Shown here one piece after another: positions 41,588 to 51,281 of a DNA stretch of 64,000 bases. Below the pieces are notes generated by a model. The model did no database searches, was not told the origin of the DNA, and saw only the letters and a list, made by a program, of their open reading frames with translations. The translations under genes and the position numbers were made by a program. The first letter of the stretch is position 1. Every line of letters begins with the position of its first letter. This DNA is from Cedecea lapagei (GTDB lineage: Bacteria; Pseudomonadota; Gammaproteobacteria; Enterobacterales; Enterobacteriaceae), in contig NZ_LR134201.1 of NCBI RefSeq assembly GCF_900635955.1, positions 2,852,001 to 2,916,000 on the forward strand, written 5' to 3'.

Positions 41588-42208
41588 ATGAACATAGCAA
41601 ATTGGAATCGAGAATTACTAACAGTAGTACTAATCCTACTTTTCCTTGTAGGGTTAGTTTTGATTAAAATATTACTTCACGGGAGTAGTCAATTGGAATG
41701 GGGATCAGTTAGTGATTTGGTTAGTGCCGCATGTAATATTGCTATGGCTGGGGCTGCTGTGTATGCTGCATGGAATGCCAACTCTTGGTTAGCTCAAAAA
41801 CAATATGAATCTGCGTCAAAGCATATATCTAACTTATTAGAGGAGAGAGATAAAATAATAGTTGAAATTTCAACATTATATTTTGATATAGCAACACTGC
41901 ATGGGCGTCAAGAAAAAATAATAGAGTTCACAACAAATGTTAGGAAACTTTCTGCTAGAATATTTCTCCTAAAAAAATCATTGGATGCTTGTAATCGCTG
42001 GAGTGTAAATGTCCCAAATAAGCTGTACGAGGATTATAAACTACTCCTAGAGTACTGCAATACCTGCTTAGATTTATCCATTATAGCCAATCCTAACAAC
42101 AATCAACTTATTGTTAAGTTAGATGAACTAAGAGAAGAAATTAACAAAAACTCTGATTTTTTGAAAAAACGCATTGATGATATTTTTGTGTTCACAACTA
42201 AGCTTTGA
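41588..42208 (+). CDS. Two-helix membrane protein with coiled-coil domain, paralogue A
   Basis: A 206-residue protein. A strong membrane helix (LLTVVLILLFLVGLVLIKIL) is followed by a second hydrophobic segment (SDLVSAACNIAMAGAAVYAAW) and the motif SWLAQKQYE, then about 130 residues of charged helices (LLEERDKIIVEISTLYFDIA, KLDELREEINKNSDFLKKRI). It resembles the next gene's product in segment order and in the W-[LF]-AQK motif, so the two are probably paralogues. No family is recognised. Confidence 0.6.
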   Translation: MNIANWNRELLTVVLILLFLVGLVLIKILLHGSSQLEWGSVSDLVSAACNIAMAGAAVYAAWNANSWLAQKQYESASKHISNLLEERDKIIVEISTLYFDIATLHGRQEKIIEFTTNVRKLSARIFLLKKSLDACNRWSVNVPNKLYEDYKLLLEYCNTCLDLSIIANPNNNQLIVKLDELREEINKNSDFLKKRIDDIFVFTTKL

Positions 42209-42288
42209 TCATAATGTTATTTGCCACACTTTGTGATCTATAGTTCGGTCTAATACATTTACTCAAATAACTCCCAAGCCTTATTGAT

Positions 42289-43026
42289 ATGAAAAATATA
42301 GAATTAATTCATTCATTAACTAAACTTTTTGCATTAATCATAATTACTGTAATAATTGTTTTTGTGATTTTGGGACTTCTTATTATTTTCCCTAGTAAGG
42401 ATGCTTATTCGTTTAGCAATATTACTGATATATTAAGTGCACTATCAACTTTCGGTACACTTGTAGTTGCTTATATGGCGTATAAAGCAGCTCCTGACTG
42501 GTTCGCACAAAAAAGTTATGTAGTGGCTACCGATACAATAGATGAGATAATATATAAGGATTTAAAAAAATTAAAAACATTAAGTTATAAGTTAACAACT
42601 AATATAAAGGGGCTTTGTCATAGTTCAATTATGTCAATACAGGGCAGTAGCTTTACTCATACTATCGATTCAAACTTCAACGAAACATTGAATATTTTTA
42701 TGGAATTTGAGAATCTGATCTTTTCAATGGAGGATAAAATCAAATCAATCGCTAGAAAAAAATATTTACTATCGAAAAATGCAAATGCAACAATCGATTT
42801 TATAAGTAATTCAAATAATGTATATCATAACATTCTTGATCAAATGGTTAATGCTTTAGCTGAAATACCATATTCAGACAAAAACCTTGAAGGGATTTTT
42901 AAAAAAATAAGAGAAGATACAACATCCAATCATGAGAAATTAAAAAATCATATTGATGAAATACATAAAAGCAACCAACCTCTTCATGATTTGATTTACT
43001 ACACGCACAAAAATCGCGATGATTGA
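42289..43026 (+). CDS. Two-helix membrane protein with coiled-coil domain, paralogue B
   Basis: A 245-residue protein with the same plan as its upstream neighbour: membrane helix (FALIIITVIIVFVILGLLII), second segment (TDILSALSTFGTLVVAYMAY), then DWFAQKSY and a long helical cytoplasmic part (SNHEKLKNHIDEIHKSNQPL). The gap between the two genes is 80 bases. Paired membrane proteins of this sort occur in phage and defence islands, but their role here is unknown. GC content is very low. No signal peptide cleavage site is apparent. Confidence 0.6.
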   Translation: MKNIELIHSLTKLFALIIITVIIVFVILGLLIIFPSKDAYSFSNITDILSALSTFGTLVVAYMAYKAAPDWFAQKSYVVATDTIDEIIYKDLKKLKTLSYKLTTNIKGLCHSSIMSIQGSSFTHTIDSNFNETLNIFMEFENLIFSMEDKIKSIARKKYLLSKNANATIDFISNSNNVYHNILDQMVNALAEIPYSDKNLEGIFKKIREDTTSNHEKLKNHIDEIHKSNQPLHDLIYYTHKNRDD

Positions 43027-43072
43027 ACTTAAAAAACATAACCTGATAGGTTATATGTTCAAACCTTTGTAT

Positions 43073-43225
43073 TCACTCATATTCCTCGTTGATTCTGTTC
43101 ATTACCCTTTGAATTGTTAATAGTGGTTCTGGATTCATTACCGTACTGAACTGAAAGAATTCATCATCCCCACATTTACTTAAATCGGGTAGTTCTTCTA
43201 CCCGTCCTACATTGAATATTTCCCG
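43073..43225 (-). pseudogene. C-terminal scrap of an unidentified gene
   Basis: On the minus strand an open frame without a usable start reads ERNEIF-like sequence into NVGRVEELPDLSKCGDDEF and FQFSTVMNPEPLLTIQRVMN, ending at 43073. The amino-acid mix looks coding and the piece resembles tails of small phage proteins, but I cannot name a family. The IS3-family element begins 50 bases away and may have cut it. Confidence 0.35.
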
Positions 43226-43348
43226 CTCTCACGTTTTAGTACTACACGCATGTAGCGATCATAGTAAACTACTGAATGTAGTGGTTTACTGAATTTGGCC
43301 ACCTGAATAGAGGTAATATGCTCATCTCAGAACAATACAGGTGCACCA

Positions 43349-43651
<303 letters not shown>

Positions 43652-44302
43652 TCGGGAAACTCAGGGCGCGTTATCCTGTGGTTACTCTCTGCCACGTGTT
43701 CGGGGTTCATCGCAGTAGCTACAAATACTGGAAAAACCGACCTGAAAAGCCAGACGGCAAACGGGCTGTATTACGCAGTCAGGTATTTGAGCTACATGGC
43801 ATCAGCCACGGTTCTGCCGGAGCAAGAAGCATCGCCACAATGGCCACTCAGAGAGGCTACCAGATGGGGCGCTGGCTCGCTGGCAGACTCATGAAAGAGC
43901 TGAGGCTGGTCAGTTGCCAGCAGCCGACTCAGCGGTACAGGCGTGGCGGTCATGAGCACGTTGCTATCCCGAATCATCTTGAGCGACAGTTCGCCGTAAC
44001 AGAGCCAAACCTGGTGTGGTGCGGTGATGTGACCGATATCTGGACAGGTAAGCACTGGGCGTACCTTGCCGTTGTTCTCGACCTGTTCGCAAGGAAACCA
44101 GTGGGCTGGGCAATGCGTTCTCACCGGACAGCAGACTCACTATGAAAGCGCTGGAAATGGCATGGGAAACGCGCGGCAAGCCCATTGGAGTAATGTTCCA
44201 CAGCGTCCAGGGCAGTCATTATACGAGCATGCAGTTCCGGCAGTTACTGTGGCGATACCGAATTAAGCAGAGTATGAGCTGGCGCGGAAACTGCTGGGAT
44301 AC

Positions 44303-44509
44303 TCATTCTAATATACTTTCAAATACCGGATTGGACTGACCCGTGCTGGGATTGGCTCTGATGCCTTTGTGTTGACCTGTCGTCTGTTCTGGTATTTCCC
44401 GGGCATAACCGGGCCCAGCGTTTGTGACCTGATAGGAGCTTTGTACTGCATCCCGAGTGTCCTGTCCTGCGATGGGGATGGTTGTGCTACCAATATCTGG
44501 GGGCAAACC
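44303..44509 (+). ncRNA. Candidate bridge RNA region of the IS110-family element
   Basis: IS110-group elements encode a structured bridge RNA in the non-coding end that pairs with target and donor DNA. This stretch is of the right size and place and contains foldable sequence (CCCGGGCATAACCGGG near 44398). It also carries TGCTGGGAT at 44344-44352, identical to the nine target bases just outside the left edge (44292-44300), as expected of a left target guide. The right-hand guide could not be identified. Confidence 0.5.
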
Positions 44510-45580
44510 ATGCAAAACGACCACAAATCTTCTGAAAGCGTGATCCTGGGGGTTGATACACACCTTGATATTCATGTCGGTGCTGTTATCAGTCAGGCAG
44601 GTAAACTGCTTGGCACTCACATTATTCAAACAAATCAAACTGGTTATCTGGAACTACTTGATTGGGCTCGTTCTTTTGGGTGTCTCGAACGAGCTGGCAT
44701 TGAAGGAACCGGAACGTATGGTGCCGCATTAACACGTTATCTCATTAAGAATGGCATTTATGTGGTTGAAGTTAATCGGCCAGATCGCTCAAAACGTCGC
44801 CTTGAAGGGAAGTCAGATCCCCTGGATGCAGAAAATGCAGCCCGGTCAGTTCTTTCAGGGAGCAGCAAGGCCATACCCAAAATGCAGTCCGGCGCGTGTG
44901 AAGCTCTCCGGATTATCAGTGTTGCCCGACGCAGTGCAGTAAAAGCCCGCACGCAGGCGATTAATCAGCTTCGTGCGCTGCTGGTTAGTGCCCCGCAGGA
45001 TGTCCGCGACAAACTCTGGAAATCGAAACCACACGAATGCGTTACCGCCTGCATTAACAGCGAGGTATCAGAGTATTCTCCATTGCGGATAGCCCTGTGC
45101 AACACTCTTCGAAGCCTTGCGAAACGATGGATGGCCCTGACTGAAGAGCTGAATGAACTGGACGAATCACTGGATAAACTGACCCGTAAATATGCCAGTC
45201 ATCTTCGTAGCCAGTTTGGGGTAGGACCACAGACGGCTGCAACACTGCTGGCCGTTGCAGGTGATAACCCCGAACGTTTAAAAAATGAAGCGGCTCTGGC
45301 ATCGCTCTGTGGCGTAAATCCGTTGCCAGCATCATCGGGAAAAACTGTCAGGCACAGATTAAACCGCGGCGGCTCACGCGAAGCTAATAACGCCCTGTGG
45401 ACAATAGCCCTTGTGCGTATGCGTAGTGATCCGCGCACAAGAATCTATGTCGACAGAAGGACTGGTGAAGGGCTGTCGACCAAAGAGATCCTGAGATGCC
45501 TGAAGCGCTACATCGTCCGTGAACTCTATCCATTGATTTTATCAGATCTCGCCTATGCCAATCGCCCGCTCTTGACATAG
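44510..45580 (+). CDS. IS110-family transposase (DEDD recombinase)
   Basis: A 356-residue protein. The N-terminal DEDD RuvC-like domain starts ILGVDTHLDIHVGAVISQAG, continues through GIEGTGTYGAALTRYL and reaches KSDPLDAENAARSVL, which together supply the acidic residues. The C-terminal Tnp domain has QFGVGPQTAATLLAVAGDNP and the serine-bearing LPASSGKTVRHRLNRGGSREAN. The start at 44510 is chosen since the upstream open frame belongs to the non-coding end. The gene is intact, so this element may still be mobile. Confidence 0.9.
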   Translation: MQNDHKSSESVILGVDTHLDIHVGAVISQAGKLLGTHIIQTNQTGYLELLDWARSFGCLERAGIEGTGTYGAALTRYLIKNGIYVVEVNRPDRSKRRLEGKSDPLDAENAARSVLSGSSKAIPKMQSGACEALRIISVARRSAVKARTQAINQLRALLVSAPQDVRDKLWKSKPHECVTACINSEVSEYSPLRIALCNTLRSLAKRWMALTEELNELDESLDKLTRKYASHLRSQFGVGPQTAATLLAVAGDNPERLKNEAALASLCGVNPLPASSGKTVRHRLNRGGSREANNALWTIALVRMRSDPRTRIYVDRRTGEGLSTKEILRCLKRYIVRELYPLILSDLAYANRPLLT

Positions 45581-45814
45581 GAGCGTCAATAGCCCAATGG
45601 AGCGCTTCTTCAGGAGCCTGAAGAACGAATGGGTTCCGGTGACGGGCTACGTAAGCTTCAGCGAAGCAGCTCACGCTATAACGGACTATATCGTTGGGTA
45701 TTACAGCGCGCTCAGGCCGCATGAATATAACGGTGGGTTACCACCAAACGAATCGGAAAACCGATACTGGAAAAACTCGAACGCGGTGGCCAGTTTTAGT
45801 TGACCACTACACTT

Positions 45815-46194
45815 TCGCTTGATCAGAAATGTGAATTCATCGATAGCGTCATAGCCTTGGTTACGAGAGAAACGGTCTACAGACTCAATGAGTAAGCACC
45901 CTTCTGTAATCTCCCCTGTCTCTACACGCCGTTTAAATTGTTCTAATTAACCTTTAGTAAAATTGTGCCCCTTGTAAGCCGACAAACCTTTATCACTTTC
46001 CATTACTTCATGATTGCTGAGACCGAGTTGATAGCCTAATTCTGTAGCAATTTAACGTTTTCGAGGAAATCCATTACCGTACTGATCTGCCTGTCTAAAC
46101 CAAAAGCATCAACCTGTTGCATACTTGATACTCTGCTATAGACATACGCTTTGACAGCTCTCTTATCGCCATCTATACATTCTTTTACGCCCAT
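45815..46194 (-). pseudogene. Serine-recombinase (resolvase/invertase) remnant
   Basis: The frame from 46194 reads KAYVYSRVSSMQQVDAFGLD then RQISTVMDFLENVK, the catalytic-serine motif of large serine recombinases. It shifts frame near 46034, goes on as LGYQLGLSNHEVMESDKGLS, hits a TAA after FTKG, and then reads LEQFKRRVETGEITEGCLLI and ESVDRFSRNQGYDAIDEF, another hallmark. It ends at the IS3-family element, and the C-terminal part is missing. It was probably the integrase of the prophage or island that entered here. Confidence 0.75.
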
Positions 46195-46219
46195 TCTGGT
46201 GCGATTAAAGGAGAGACCC

Positions 46220-46594
46220 ATGAGCATGTATGCAACCCTGGAAGAAGCCATTGATGCCGCGCGGGAGCAGTATCTTGCCGATAACCCGAGCGTGGATGAA
46301 GAGAGCGCCAGCGTCGAGCAGTTTAATTTCCAGAAGTACGTTTTGCAGGATGGCGACATCATGTGGCAGGCCGAATTCTTTACCGACGACAGCGAGCAAG
46401 GCGAATGTCTGCCGATGCTAAGCGGTGAAGCGGCGCAAAGCGTGTTTGACGGCGATTTCGATGAGATTGAGCTGCGCCAGGAGTGGCTGGAAGAGAATAC
46501 GCTGCACGAATGGGACGAAGGTGAATTTCAGCTCGAGCCGCCGCTGGACACCGAAGAGGGGCGCACGGCGGCAGACGAGTGGGATGAGCGTTAG
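46220..46594 (+). CDS. msyB: Acidic protein MsyB
   Basis: A 124-residue, strongly acidic protein matching E. coli MsyB: MSMYATLEEAIDAAREQYLA at the start and HEWDEGEFQLEPPLDTEEG near the end. Extra copies suppress secretion defects of secY and secA mutants in E. coli. The start at 46220 has an AAGGAGAG ribosome site; the frame is open 23 codons further, into decayed island sequence. It marks the right edge of the island, next to yceK. Confidence 0.95.
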   Translation: MSMYATLEEAIDAAREQYLADNPSVDEESASVEQFNFQKYVLQDGDIMWQAEFFTDDSEQGECLPMLSGEAAQSVFDGDFDEIELRQEWLEENTLHEWDEGEFQLEPPLDTEEGRTAADEWDER

Positions 46595-46597
46595 CCG

Positions 46598-46828
46598 CTA
46601 CTCATAGGGCCCGTGGCTGGCGTCAATCGGCAGCAGCAGGGTATCGAAGATCAGCGAAAACGGCAGGTCTAGCACGGTAATATAACGCCATGCGCCCTCG
46701 CGTACATCCCAGCGCACGCCGGGGTAGTACTGGTTGCCGTGCCCCTGCCCCGGCACCGTCCGGCTAATGATGCTGCCGCAGCCGCTCAGCAAAAAGGCCA
46801 TCGCCAGCACCGCAATTATTTTACCCAC
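46598..46828 (-). CDS. yceK: Lipoprotein YceK
   Basis: A 76-residue lipoprotein (E. coli 75). I choose the GTG at 46828 (VGKIIAVLAMAFLLSGCGSI): it has CAGGAGAG seven bases upstream and gives a proper signal peptide with lipobox LLSGC. Using the ATG 18 codons earlier would place a charged segment before it. GNQYYPGVRWDVREGAWRY and FDTLLLPIDASHGPYE are shared with E. coli. It is convergent with msyB, with four bases between them. Function unknown. Confidence 0.93.
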   Translation of the reverse strand: MGKIIAVLAMAFLLSGCGSIISRTVPGQGHGNQYYPGVRWDVREGAWRYITVLDLPFSLIFDTLLLPIDASHGPYE

Positions 46829-46880
46829 ACATGCTCTCCTGTCAGGAAGCGCTGAGTATAACCAGCGCCGGATAAAAGGC

Positions 46881-46908
46881 AAAAAAATGCCGACCCGAAG
46901 GTCGGCAT
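46881..46908 (-). terminator. Terminator of the opgGH operon
   Basis: On the minus strand ATGCCGACC / GGTCGGCAT with a four-base loop region is followed by T7, about 20 bases after the opgH stop. Confidence 0.88.
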
Positions 46909-46926
46909 CTTCACAGCTCTACTGCG

Positions 46927-49458
46927 TTACTTTGCCGGGAGCGCCAGCGGATTAAGCTGCAGCTTCCTGTAGCTATCCACCCAGGAGGAATAGCGTTCCG
47001 GATTCGCCCAAACGCGGTAATGCAGGCGCGACATGGTCATCGGGTCGCTCAGCAGCACCAGGCGACGGTCACGGTTAAGTTTGTCCGGCGTTTCGTTAAG
47101 CGCCTGCTCAACGTGACGGTCACGGGCAATCTCCAGCACCAGGCTCTTGCGATGACGAGCCGTTGCCATCGCGGTACTGAGGGCGTTAAACGACGGGTTA
47201 AACACCGCGTGCATAAAGCCATCGTCCAGCGTACGGCTGCGGTTCAGCTCCAGATAGTTCTCGGTATCCACCAGCACCTGAGGCGGAGAATACTCTTCCG
47301 GGATCAGGAACAGCTTCCAGCGCTTGGTGCGCAGGCCAAGGCTCGCCCGGCTCGAGAGTACGGAAACGAACGGCGACAGGATCAGCGAGAAGACAATCGG
47401 CGCCAGCCAGAACAGGAAGCGCAGATCCAGCCACGCCATTCCTACTGCCCAGACCAGCCCCAGCAGCAGCTGAGAGCCGTGGCGCATAAAGGCTTCGCCC
47501 CACGGCGTGGAGTCATCGTCACGCTGCGGTGAGTTCCAGACTACTTCCCAGCCAAGGAACGCGCTGACCACAAACACGGTGTGGAACAGCATACGCACCG
47601 GCGCCAGCAGCACGGAGAACAGCACTTCAAGCAGCAGTGAACAGGTCACACGCAGGAAGCCGCCGTACTCTTTGGAGCCTTTGCACCAGATAAGAATGAT
47701 GCTCAGCAGCTTAGGCAGGAACAGCAGCACCATCGTCGAGGCAAACAGCGCAATCGCCAGCTCAGGACGCCACTGCGGCCAGACCGGGAACAGCTGTCGC
47801 GGCTGCAGGAAGTACTGCGGCTCGGTCAGAGCATGCACTACCTGCAGGGCCGTCGACAGCGCGAGGAACATAAACCACAGCGGCGCAGACAGATAAGACA
47901 TTACGCCCGTCAGGAATACCGCACGGTGGACAGGGTGCATCCCTTTCACCAGGAACAGGCGGAAGTTCATCAGGTTGCCCTGGCACCAGCGACGGTCGCG
48001 CTTCAGCTCATCCAGCAGGTTCGGCGGCAGTTCTTCGTATGAGCCCGGCAGATCGTAGGCAATCCACACGCCCCAGCCGGCACGACGCATCAGCGCGGCT
48101 TCCACGAAGTCGTGGGAAAGAATCGAACCAGCAAAGTTCCCTTCACCCGGCAGCGGCGCAAGCGCACAGTGCTCGATGAACGGCTTGACGCGGATAATCG
48201 CGTTGTGGCCCCAGTAATGGGATTCACCCAACTGCCAGAAGTGCAGGCCAGCGGTAAACAGCGGGCCATAGACGCGGGTAGCGAACTGCTGGCAACGCGC
48301 ATACAGCGTGTCCATACCGGAGGCTTTTGGCGAAGACTGAATAATCCCCGCCTTCGGGTTGGCTTCCATCAGGCGTACAAGATTCGTCAGACAATCACCG
48401 CTCATGACGGAGTCAGCATCCAGCACGACCATGTAGCTGTACTGGTTGCCCCAGCGGCGGCAGAAGTCATCAATGTTGCCGCTTTTACGCTTCACGCGGC
48501 GACGGCGGCGGCGATAGAAGATTTGCCCTTCGCCCTGCACCTCAGCCACCAGTTCCATCCAGGCCTTCTGCTCGGCAACGCAGATATCGGGGTTATAGCT
48601 GTCGCTGAGGATGTAGACGTCGAAGTGCGCCTGCTGCCCGGTCGCCTTTACGGACTCCCAGGTCGCACGCAGGCCGGCAAACACACGATCCACGTCTTCA
48701 TTACAAATAGGCATAATAAGCGCGGTACGGTGCTCAGGGTTGATGGGTTCATCCCCTACCGTTGACGCAGAAATGCTGTACTTGTCTTTGCCCATGAGCA
48801 GCTGCAGGAAGCCCATCAGCGCGGTCCAGAAACCGGCAGAGACCCAGCAGAACAGCACGGCAAACAGGATCAGGATACCGCTTTGCAGGATATACGGCAG
48901 CAGCTGCATGAAGGAGACCCACAAATCCTGGCCGCCCATGTCCGTCGGGTTAATCAACGCCCAGCCCTGATACGGAAGAATCGTCTTCATGTACCAGGTC
49001 GCAACCACGGTTTGCGCCAGCGTCAGGATCAGCAGGATGTAGCGACGGATGGTCCCGACGGTACGCCATTTCTGCTCGGACGCCTCTTCTTCTTTTGACG
49101 CAAACTTTGACTTCGTTTCACGGCCAAGCAGGCGATCCCAGAAACGGCCAATCGGGTTGGTACGCCACGGGTCCGGGAACATAGAAGCGCGCGTCGCTTT
49201 CGGCATTGCCTGAAGCTGAGTGCGCCCTTCTTCATCGGCTATCAGCTGTTCGCCGCCGAGGGATCCCGGCCAGCTCGCCTCGAGGCGAGCTTTTACCGAA
49301 GCAAGGGGAGAGTCATCCGCGCGTTCATAGCGGTGATGCTGCGCGTCAAGCGCCTCATGCACCGCCTGAAGATCGGTCTCAGGGAGACCCGCCTTCTGCT
49401 CAGCAGAAAGCGGAAGTGCCTCAATGTAATCGGGCGAGAATTCAGTAGACTTATTCAT
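46927..49458 (-). CDS. opgH: Glucan glucosyltransferase OpgH (MdoH)
   Basis: An 843-residue inner-membrane GT2 glucosyltransferase making the beta-1,2 backbone of osmoregulated periplasmic glucans. The catalytic domain shows FDVYILSDSYNP, MVVLDADSVMSGDCL and RDRRWCQGNLMNF; several membrane helices flank it. The start at 49458 (MNKSTEFSPDYIEAL) lies eight bases inside the end of opgG, so the two are coupled. The N-terminus, about 150 residues, also links glucose status to cell division in E. coli. Confidence 0.97.
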   Translation of the reverse strand: MNKSTEFSPDYIEALPLSAEQKAGLPETDLQAVHEALDAQHHRYERADDSPLASVKARLEASWPGSLGGEQLIADEEGRTQLQAMPKATRASMFPDPWRTNPIGRFWDRLLGRETKSKFASKEEEASEQKWRTVGTIRRYILLILTLAQTVVATWYMKTILPYQGWALINPTDMGGQDLWVSFMQLLPYILQSGILILFAVLFCWVSAGFWTALMGFLQLLMGKDKYSISASTVGDEPINPEHRTALIMPICNEDVDRVFAGLRATWESVKATGQQAHFDVYILSDSYNPDICVAEQKAWMELVAEVQGEGQIFYRRRRRRVKRKSGNIDDFCRRWGNQYSYMVVLDADSVMSGDCLTNLVRLMEANPKAGIIQSSPKASGMDTLYARCQQFATRVYGPLFTAGLHFWQLGESHYWGHNAIIRVKPFIEHCALAPLPGEGNFAGSILSHDFVEAALMRRAGWGVWIAYDLPGSYEELPPNLLDELKRDRRWCQGNLMNFRLFLVKGMHPVHRAVFLTGVMSYLSAPLWFMFLALSTALQVVHALTEPQYFLQPRQLFPVWPQWRPELAIALFASTMVLLFLPKLLSIILIWCKGSKEYGGFLRVTCSLLLEVLFSVLLAPVRMLFHTVFVVSAFLGWEVVWNSPQRDDDSTPWGEAFMRHGSQLLLGLVWAVGMAWLDLRFLFWLAPIVFSLILSPFVSVLSSRASLGLRTKRWKLFLIPEEYSPPQVLVDTENYLELNRSRTLDDGFMHAVFNPSFNALSTAMATARHRKSLVLEIARDRHVEQALNETPDKLNRDRRLVLLSDPMTMSRLHYRVWANPERYSSWVDSYRKLQLNPLALPAK

Positions 49459-51004
49459 TGGCAGGCAGCTGGTAGCTCCAGGTTTCACTCAATGTCTGCT
49501 CGCCGTTGACCAGCGCAGCACGCATCTCCGTCGTCTTCTTCTCGTCTTTCAGCTTCACGCGCAGCGTTAAGCGCCAGCCTTTGGTGACCGGGTTATAACG
49601 CACCTGGCTGTCAACGATTTCACCGTTATCGCCAATGCTGGTCTGGGCGGTTACCGGCGTATCGGTTGGCAGCTTTTTCATCTCTGCGCCGGTAAAGTCC
49701 ACGACAAACGCAACGGTGCCATCAGGCTGGCGAATCAGGTTTGACTGCTTCACGTCGCCGGTAGAACGGCGGGTTTGCAGCACATACGCGTTATCCTGCG
49801 CATGCATTTTATCTTCGTCGCGGCTAAAGGTGATGGTGTACTTGAAGTTCATCTCTTTGCCCGGTTCCGGCAGCTGATCCGGCGTCCAGTAAGCCACGAT
49901 ATTATCGTTAGTTTCGTCGTTCGTTGGGATCTCAACCAGCTCTACGCGGCCTTTACCCCAATCCCCTACCGGAGCAACCCACGCGCTCGGGCGCTGATCG
50001 TAACGATCGTCTAAATCTTCGAAGTTCGAGAACTGACGACCGCGCTGCAGCAGGCCAAAGCCAACCGGATTTTCCGTGGCGTAAGAGCTTACGGCAAGGT
50101 GTTTCGGGTTGTTCAGCGGACGCCAGATCCACTCGCCGTTACCGGCGTGAATAGAGAGACCGTTGGAGTCATGCAACTCCGGGCGGAAGTTGGTGGTCGG
50201 GGACGGCTGATTCGGCCCAAACAGGAACATGCTGGTCAGCGGCGCTACGCCCAGTTTGCCCACCTTGTCACGCAGATAAACTTTAGACTGCACGTTCACC
50301 ACGGTGTCACGCCCAGGGGTGATAACGAAACGGTAAGCCCCGGTCGCTCGTGGGGAATCAAGCAATGCGTACAGGGTTAACGTTTTATCCGTAGGCTTCG
50401 GACGCTCAATCCAGTATTCACGGAAGCGCGGGAACTCTTCGCCGGACGGCAGCGCGGTATCAATCGCCAGGCCACGGGCGGAGAGGCCATACACCTGGCC
50501 GGCGCCAATGACGCGGAAATAACTCGCTCCGAGCATGCTGACAATTTCGTCGTTCTTATCTTTGCTGTTGATCGGATAGAGCACTTTGAACCCGGCAAAA
50601 CCGAGATCTTTTACGGTGTCTTTATCGTGCTTTACATCACCGAAGTTAAAATAGTCCGGGTTGTATTTGATCTGATGTACCGCGGTGGCGGTCACTTCGT
50701 TGATGGTCACCGGCGTATCGAAGTACATACCCTGATGGTAGAACTCGAGCTTGAATGGGGTCTTGATGTTGTTCCAGTAAGCTTTGTCGTGATTGAACTG
50801 GATCTGCTGGTAGTCCGCATATTTCATGTCGCGGAATTGCGAAGGCAGGTTGCTCTTCGGTGCTTCGTAGCTCTTGCCCGCTAAGGTTTTCGCCTGTTTT
50901 GCGACGTCGTCGATAGTGAAGGCCCAAACCGAGGTGGTATAAAGGGACAACATTACCGCAGCGCCAAGCCAGGACATTTTCATCATATTTGCTTTATGTT
51001 TCAT
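49451..51004 (-). CDS. opgG: Periplasmic glucan biosynthesis protein OpgG (MdoG)
   Basis: A 517-residue periplasmic protein with a signal peptide (MSWLGAAVMLSLYTTSVWA). The first domain is a beta-sandwich with FKLEFYHQGMYFDTPVTI and the second has an immunoglobulin-like fold; both resemble E. coli OpgG. It helps release or branch the glucan. Starts at 51016 (GTG), 51004 and 50986 are possible. I prefer 51004 on spacing from AAGGGGGA, though E. coli starts at the position of the MMKM sequence. Confidence 0.95.
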   Translation of the reverse strand: MKHKANMMKMSWLGAAVMLSLYTTSVWAFTIDDVAKQAKTLAGKSYEAPKSNLPSQFRDMKYADYQQIQFNHDKAYWNNIKTPFKLEFYHQGMYFDTPVTINEVTATAVHQIKYNPDYFNFGDVKHDKDTVKDLGFAGFKVLYPINSKDKNDEIVSMLGASYFRVIGAGQVYGLSARGLAIDTALPSGEEFPRFREYWIERPKPTDKTLTLYALLDSPRATGAYRFVITPGRDTVVNVQSKVYLRDKVGKLGVAPLTSMFLFGPNQPSPTTNFRPELHDSNGLSIHAGNGEWIWRPLNNPKHLAVSSYATENPVGFGLLQRGRQFSNFEDLDDRYDQRPSAWVAPVGDWGKGRVELVEIPTNDETNDNIVAYWTPDQLPEPGKEMNFKYTITFSRDEDKMHAQDNAYVLQTRRSTGDVKQSNLIRQPDGTVAFVVDFTGAEMKKLPTDTPVTAQTSIGDNGEIVDSQVRYNPVTKGWRLTLRVKLKDEKKTTEMRAALVNGEQTLSETWSYQLPANE

Positions 51005-51281
51005 ATTAACCAGCACATCCCCCTTTGTGTGCTTAAATCAATCTATCCATTTTAATGGAAAGTTTTGCTTTCCGACAACCAAATCACCGCTTTGTTCAGC
51101 GTACTGGCTCAGGGTTTAAGCAAAATAAAGACAACTGCTTACGCTTTAAGAGTTCATCCTGGCGACAGGATGACATGCTTAGTGTAGGGTTGCCACGAAT
51201 ATGTAGACTGAACTGGACTTTTAGCCTGATGGGATAGGGTCTTAAGGATAAGACGAATAGTCTGAAAATGTCTGGAGTATT

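Larger units (their letters stand above)
44301..45590 (+). mobile_element. IS110-family element inserted in orfB
   Basis: About 1.29 kb between the two halves of orfB. Rejoining them gives the codons for W-D-S-P-M-E, with ATA shared by both edges. There are no terminal inverted repeats, as expected for the IS110 group. A long non-coding left end (about 200 bases) precedes one transposase gene, and only about 10 bases follow its stop. The arrangement matches the group in which a bridge RNA is encoded at the left end. Confidence 0.8.
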
